Made by a program: the position numbers and the translations under genes
DNA from: Verrucomicrobiota bacterium
Lineage (GTDB): Bacteria; Verrucomicrobiota; Verrucomicrobiia; Chthoniobacterales; UBA10450
NCBI GenBank assembly: GCA_003218615.1
Contig: QHOD01000055.1
Location: 1-8,902, forward strand
Length of the DNA: 8,902 nucleotides
Direction of reading: 5' to 3'
Shown here: piece after piece, positions 5,280-8,902 of the stretch
How positions within the stretch are numbered: the first letter of the stretch is position 1
How the letters are laid out: every line of letters starts with the position of its first letter
The notes under the pieces: model-generated
Told to the model about the DNA's origin: nothing
Databases searched by the model: none
What the model saw: only the letters and a program-made list of their open reading frames with translations

Positions 5280-7910
5280 CTAAGGCGTGGTAAAGGTCCT
5301 GTCGCTGCCGTACCTGGTGCCGCCGCTGTTGGTCGCTACGATTCGGAAATGATAAGCAGTGTGCGTAGTTAAGCCGCTGATGTTGCCAGTGATGTTCCGG
5401 TACGTGTTTCCAGTCTGACTCTGCATCGTCGTGGTGTGTCCATAGCTGGTTGTAGTGCCATATTGGAAATTAACGCTTGTGGTCAGCCCATGCGGATCGA
5501 GTGAGCCATTGAGTGTCGCCAAAGAACTACTCACGTTGGTCGCCGGGTTGGTTGTGACGACCGGCGGCCCGGTTGCGGTAAGCGTGGTAAACGTCCTGTC
5601 GCTGCCCAGGCTGGTGCCGGCGCTGTTGCTGGCCACAACTCGAAAGTGATAAGTCGTGCTTGCAGTCAAGCTACTGATGTTGGCACTGACATTTAGGTAC
5701 GTGTTGCCACTCTGACTCTGTGGGGCGGTGGTGAATCCATAGCTGGTAGTTGGGCCGTACTGGAAGTGAACACTCGTGGCCAACCCATGCGGATCGAGTA
5801 ACGCATTGAGCGTGGCCGAAAAACTTGCGATAAACGTTGCCGAATTAGTTGTCACGACGGGAGGCCCGGTCGCGCTAAGCGTGGTAAAGGTCATGTCGCT
5901 ACCAAACGTGGTGCCGAAACTGTTAGTGGCTACGATTCGGAAATGGTAAATGTGACTCGCGAGTAAGCCGCTGATGTTGGCGCTGATCGGCCGCAAGGTA
6001 TTCCCAGTCTGAGTCTGCACCGGGGTAGTAGAGCCGTAGCTGGTCGTCAACCCATACTGAAAATTGACTGTCGTGGCGGAGCCATCTGGATTTAGAGAGC
6101 CATTGAGTGTAGCAGAAAAACTTGCGACGCTCGTTGCCGGGTTAGTTGTCACGACCGGAAGCGCGGTTGCCGCTAAATCGTAACCAATGACATCGAGGTT
6201 GATCCCTTCGGGCGCGGAGATATCGGAAAATTGGCCAGGACAAGCGAATGCGTTCTGCACATACGGATGCGTTTGCGGGCACGCCTCGCTCAACCAATCA
6301 CCAAAATCGCCGGGCGGAGTCTGATTGAAACCAACGATATTGGTGCTGCCGCTATCGATCGAGAAATAACGTGAGCCGTTCAAAGTGAGATTTCTGACGC
6401 CAGGAGACGACCAGCTAAACAAGTCTTGCGGGCGGAGATTGGTGGCTGGTTTGATACCGCAGCTCACCACAATCCGATCGAAATCCGGAGCCCAGTTACG
6501 AGCGATCGGATTGTAGAACGTAAGCGTGTTGTTGCTGCCAGCGATCAAAGTGATCGTCGTCTGGACTGAGCCGACGGTCTGAAACGAGCCAGTGGACGAA
6601 AAGCTTACGGGCGTTCCTTGAGTGCCGTTCACGCTCAGAAGGGCGCGGCGCTCCGCATCTCCGTTGGTGTAGTAGATCGTCACGGTGTAACGGTCCGTTG
6701 CGTTAGCAGTAACACCATTGAACTTGAGGGTACCAGAGTTGTTGCCCACGAAGCCTACCTTAAATCCACCGGAGCACGTCGGGCAGGTTTGAACCACGGC
6801 GCCTCCCGCCAGCGTGTTGTTGGGCGACTCCGCTTCATACGATGGACACGGACTCGGTGGTTTGGGAAGGTTCAGGTGCGATCCAAAACCCATGATCTCA
6901 TCCATCTCATGCTCAGCCCCCCTTTGCGCGTCGAAGCTGTCGCTGCTGGGAGGCCGGGTGAACTGGAACGGTTGCGCGGAATTAAGCGTTACGATTCCGT
7001 CATACGGTCCGCCCTGTCCAACGTGGCCGTCTGGGAACATGGCCGGCGGTGTGTCCAATCCCACCGCTCGCCCGTTCCCACTAGAGGGCACGATGTTTGT
7101 AGATAACGGGCTCCCTGGCAGACTGGCATTCGCTGTGTTGTCGTTGCTGGTTGTTGCGGCTGCTCTCAAGGCGCTGATGAAATCGTTCCACGGTACAGTG
7201 TAACCAACCGAAAAACTTTGTGCGAGAACGTCTGGCGGCAAAAGCTCGCCGTCTGGAGCAGTAGTCGAGTAGCGGAAAAGAATCTGGATCGTGATCGGAT
7301 CGCCAAACAGCGACTCGTAAATCGCGATAGCGCGGTTAATCATGGCCTGAATGGCCGCGGAGTTTGGATCATTGATGATCGAGCTGTCGAATGTTGGATT
7401 AATGATCAGCCCAGTGGCAGCCTGTGTCGTAGCCGTGGTGACATTCGAGTACCCGCCCGAACCGGCGGCAGTGTAGGGACGCACCCGATAATAGTAGGTC
7501 GTCTCTGGCTTCAATCCGGCTACAGCTCGGCCATTGACATTGCCCACGTTCAAGCCGTGGTAGCCGCCCACGTAACTGCTGAACGAGTTGCTCGTGGACA
7601 CATCCAGGAAATAACCTTTCGCGCCGCTTACGCTGCCCCAAGTCGCCATGAAGCTGCTCCGTGTCGGCGGCGCCGACGAATCAGTTTCAATACGCGGGGT
7701 AACCTCATTCGCACTCGGAAACTCGATCACTCCTTGCAGCCCTGCCTGCGACCCCGCCCGCGTCTCGTGCGTCGCGGCACTGGGTCGTAATGAAGCGTGA
7801 GAAATGATCTTTTGCTCCGGCAAATTGCTAGCCGAGGCTAGCGCGCCAAGCCCCAGTGCCACGCCGCCAAAAACAATTAGACCAATTAAGGGGAAGCCTA
7901 GCCGCTGCAT
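5280..7910 (-). CDS. Secreted multidomain protein: Fn3, metalloprotease-like domain split by a CBM35-like module, three C-terminal Fn3-like repeats
   Basis: The frame encodes 876 residues from the ATG at 7910 to a TAG at 5280. Residues 1-28 are a signal peptide. An Fn3-like domain spans 85-165 (ETTYYYRVRPYTAAGSGGYS). A protease-like domain starts at 168 and holds GAEHEMDEIMGFGS (331-344), where H334, E335 and G341 fit a zincin HExxH..G motif but residue 338 is Glu instead of His. Its second half, DLFSWSSPGVR...YFSID (496-519), GDFGDW (534-539) and LDVIGYDL (572-579), is typical of the family I know as NF038122. Between the halves, 356-485, sits a CBM35/CBM6-like module (YEAE at 358, DFDRI at 476). 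All six cysteines lie in 355-557. Three 99-residue Fn3-like units end the protein. It probably acts outside the cell, binding glycans or matrix; catalysis is doubtful. It lies between two pilus genes and is bounded by repeats, as an insertion would be. Confidence 0.9.
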   Translation of the reverse strand: MQRLGFPLIGLIVFGGVALGLGALASASNLPEQKIISHASLRPSAATHETRAGSQAGLQGVIEFPSANEVTPRIETDSSAPPTRSSFMATWGSVSGAKGYFLDVSTSNSFSSYVGGYHGLNVGNVNGRAVAGLKPETTYYYRVRPYTAAGSGGYSNVTTATTQAATGLIINPTFDSSIINDPNSAAIQAMINRAIAIYESLFGDPITIQILFRYSTTAPDGELLPPDVLAQSFSVGYTVPWNDFISALRAAATTSNDNTANASLPGSPLSTNIVPSSGNGRAVGLDTPPAMFPDGHVGQGGPYDGIVTLNSAQPFQFTRPPSSDSFDAQRGAEHEMDEIMGFGSHLNLPKPPSPCPSYEAESPNNTLAGGAVVQTCPTCSGGFKVGFVGNNSGTLKFNGVTANATDRYTVTIYYTNGDAERRALLSVNGTQGTPVSFSSTGSFQTVGSVQTTITLIAGSNNTLTFYNPIARNWAPDFDRIVVSCGIKPATNLRPQDLFSWSSPGVRNLTLNGSRYFSIDSGSTNIVGFNQTPPGDFGDWLSEACPQTHPYVQNAFACPGQFSDISAPEGINLDVIGYDLAATALPVVTTNPATSVASFSATLNGSLNPDGSATTVNFQYGLTTSYGSTTPVQTQTGNTLRPISANISGLLASHIYHFRIVATNSFGTTFGSDMTFTTLSATGPPVVTTNSATFIASFSATLNALLDPHGLATSVHFQYGPTTSYGFTTAPQSQSGNTYLNVSANISSLTASTTYHFRVVASNSAGTSLGSDRTFTTLTATGPPVVTTNPATNVSSSLATLNGSLDPHGLTTSVNFQYGTTTSYGHTTTMQSQTGNTYRNITGNISGLTTHTAYHFRIVATNSGGTRYGSDRTFTTP
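5283..6161 (-). repeat. Three tandem 297-bp units encoding Fn3-like domains
   Basis: Units lie at 5865-6161, 5568-5864 and 5283-5567 (the last lacks four codons of linker). Each begins PVVTTN, continues ATLN...FQYG.TTSYG...GNT...ANISGL, and ends YHFR(I/V)VA(T/S)NS.GT..GSD.TFTT. The DNA is clearly alike between units as well as the protein, with mismatches spread along the length, so the array arose by duplication of a 99-codon module and then drifted. Such arrays usually act as spacers or adhesive stalks on secreted proteins. Confidence 0.85.
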
Positions 7911-7928
7911 GATACGGATTGTGTAGTG

Positions 7929-7993
7929 CGAAGTGATTAGTGATCGATCATCAGTGATCGGTGGAGAATCCGCGAAATGTTTCGGGGCAACAG
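7929..7993 (+). repeat. 65-bp direct repeat, copy upstream of the 876-residue gene
   Basis: Partner of 5209-5273. It shares AGTGATCGGTGGAGAATCC exactly and ends in a variant hairpin, CGAAA-TG-TTTCG, where the other copy has CCCGAA-AGCG-TTCGGG. It lies 18 bp upstream of the cargo start codon, so it occupies the place where that gene's promoter would be expected, but I see no convincing -10/-35 pair on the minus strand. Confidence 0.8.
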
Positions 7994-7996
7994 CCT

Positions 7997-8063
7997 ATCC
8001 GTGATATCCGTGCAATCCGTGGTTGTTGCTGCAATTCGTATCTATTCGTGTTCATTCGTCGTT
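7997..8063. repeat. Short-period tandem repeats, 9 bp then 10 bp
   Basis: ATCCGTGAT, ATCCGTGCA, ATCCGTGGT (7997-8023) is a 9-bp array, followed after 10 bp by ATTCGTATCT, ATTCGTGTTC, ATTCGTCGTT (8034-8063), a 10-bp array. The segment 8006-8024 is the inverted partner of 5074-5092. The arrays fill the gap between the cargo gene's upstream repeat and the stop of the Amuc_1099-like gene. They belong to the same style of repeat as 2028-2149. Confidence 0.7.
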
Positions 8064-8070
8064 AAGATTC

Positions 8071-8902
8071 TCACGGTGCACCGAAACCGATCTCGATCGG
8101 CTCATTTGGTTTTTGTGTATTCACGATCACGGCCTTGGCCGGCTGCACATCGATCAGCTTATATTTGATTTCCTCATTCGGTTTCAATGAAAATTCTTGA
8201 TCTTTTCGCACCTGGAACTGTTGGGGGGACTTACCGGCCGGCCACGAGTATGTAAAAGTCACAACCGATTGCGGCGAAGTTGCGACTTTTTCTTTTACCA
8301 GCGTGAGCTGTTCTTTAGTGTCCTCATGCTCAAGAAGCAATTCCGAAACATCGAGGCTGGTGCCGTACTGATTTAGCTCACTTTTTGGGGTGAACTTGAT
8401 GATCTTGAACCGGGTTCCGCCAATCGTATCTCCCACCGTTAAGAACTGCGTTGGCTGGGTGTAATCGATTGTGTTAATTCCGAACGTATCTTCTGTCCGC
8501 GATGAAAACATGAAATGAAACGGTTCCATTGAAGCCGACGCCACCGTGAGCTTTGTCACGTAATCAGGATGCGAATTTTGGTCGGTTGGATTCGTGTGGC
8601 CCTGCCATTCGTCGAGATTGGTGAAGCCATCGCGGTCGGGATCCTGATCGAGAACATCGGCGTCGGCGATGGGCAAACCATATTCCTCGAGCCACTCATT
8701 TGGCACAGGCGGATGCACCTGCGAGGTCTTTAATGTCGCCGGGAGGCCATCGGCTCCAATGAAATACTTCTCCGGAACGAAAAGTCCTGAGCGACCGCTG
8801 AAAGTCCATTGTGGCGATTGCTGGAGTTTTTCTGCGGCGTGAGTGAGATCGACGGCCTTGCCCGGCGGAGACGCAGGTTTGTGACGGAATGTGCCAGGCT
8901 GC
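8071..8902 (-). CDS. Amuc_1099-like pilus-system protein, 5' end outside the window
   Basis: The frame is open from the right edge to a TGA at 8071-8073, showing 276 C-terminal residues. A possible GTG start at 8718 is not the real start, because the frame continues without a stop for 61 more codons (for example SGRSGLFVPEKYFIGADGLP). Landmarks: VPEKYF near visible residue 42, NEWLEEYGLPIADADVL, a calcium-loop-like DQDPDRDGFTNLDEW, then a beta-rich C-terminal region (GDTIGGTRFKIIKFTPK, SELLLEHEDTKEQLTLVKEK) ending NEPIEIGFGAP. From memory this is the Amuc_1099 family, encoded directly before the secretin in Verrucomicrobia and thought to be a periplasmic or outer-membrane pilus assembly component. 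Here the secretin lies 3.2 kb further on instead of adjacent. Confidence 0.85.
   Translation of the reverse strand, partial: QPGTFRHKPASPPGKAVDLTHAAEKLQQSPQWTFSGRSGLFVPEKYFIGADGLPATLKTSQVHPPVPNEWLEEYGLPIADADVLDQDPDRDGFTNLDEWQGHTNPTDQNSHPDYVTKLTVASASMEPFHFMFSSRTEDTFGINTIDYTQPTQFLTVGDTIGGTRFKIIKFTPKSELNQYGTSLDVSELLLEHEDTKEQLTLVKEKVATSPQSVVTFTYSWPAGKSPQQFQVRKDQEFSLKPNEEIKYKLIDVQPAKAVIVNTQKPNEPIEIGFGAP
8075..8198 (-). repeat. 124-bp direct repeat within the intact Amuc_1099-like gene
   Basis: This is the partner of 4900-5023 at a constant offset of 3175 bp, with 11 mismatches by my count. It covers the codons for the last 41 residues, from GluPheSerLeu to GlyAlaPro, but not the stop: this copy ends in TGA, the other in TAA. 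The pair marks the outer limits of the inserted segment. Confidence 0.88.

Noticed and set aside
5283..6161. Regularly spaced repeats that might suggest a CRISPR array
   Set aside because: The period is 297 bp, in frame, and the repeats encode Fn3-like domains; there are no short repeats with unique spacers and no cas genes.
7218..7790. Plus-strand open frame of 190 codons
   Set aside because: It is antisense to the N-terminal part of the cargo gene, whose own frame carries a signal peptide and recognisable domains.
4888..8074. A classical insertion sequence or integron cassette
   Set aside because: No transposase, integrase or attC-like site could be found in the inserted segment; only the cargo gene and repeats are present.
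4724..8168. Two plus-strand frames sharing the peptide SRSAHLVFVYSRSRPWPAAH
   Set aside because: The shared peptide is only the antisense reading of the 124-bp direct repeat at 4900-5023 and 8075-8198, not a duplicated gene.

Overview
The window looks like a piece of a Verrucomicrobiota chromosome, possibly a soil or freshwater relative of the Chthoniobacterales. The phylum is inferred from protein families recalled from memory: two adjacent genes resemble the Amuc_1099-type and Amuc_1098-type pilus proteins first named in Akkermansia. A pilin-like protein with an Ala-FTLIELLVVI start and abundant small palindromic repeats fit the same group. The order-level guess is weak. All supported genes lie on the minus strand, so they are read from the right edge to the left edge.

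Right part (8902 to 4888): the 3' portion of an Amuc_1099-like pilus-system gene is cut by the window edge. It is followed by a 876-residue secreted multidomain gene that does not look like a pilus component. After that comes a short, broken second copy of the 3' end of the Amuc_1099-like gene, whose stop codon lies 8 bp before the ATG of the secretin frame. The 3.2 kb between the two 3' ends therefore looks like cargo inserted between two pilus genes that were once adjacent. Around the cargo gene the repeats are nested: 124-bp direct repeats outermost (4900-5023 and 8075-8198), then a 19-bp inverted pair (5074-5092 and 8006-8024), then 65-bp direct repeats hugging the gene (5209-5273 and 7929-7993).

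Cargo protein: it has a signal peptide, a fibronectin-III-like domain and a metalloprotease-like domain whose HExxH motif reads HEMDE. A CBM35/CBM6-like carbohydrate-binding module splits the protease-like domain, and three 99-residue Fn3-like repeats close the protein. It is probably an exported surface or matrix-binding protein.

Middle (4887 to 2158): a large secretin with TPR-like repeats at the N-terminus and a conserved secretin C-terminal domain. A 61-bp REP-like hairpin doublet lies inside the first codons of the longest frame, which makes the start uncertain (ATG at 4887 or GTG at 4782).

Left part (2157 to 1): a 122-bp imperfect palindrome, a 94-residue membrane-anchored protein, a second REP-like doublet, a 117-residue exported Lys-rich protein that probably starts at a GTG, and a pilin-like protein followed by a strong intrinsic terminator. 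The first 13 codons of another exported protein run off the left edge. The secretin, the Amuc_1099-like protein and perhaps the pilin could form one envelope-spanning pilus or secretion apparatus. The two small proteins may be accessory, but nothing in their sequence proves this.
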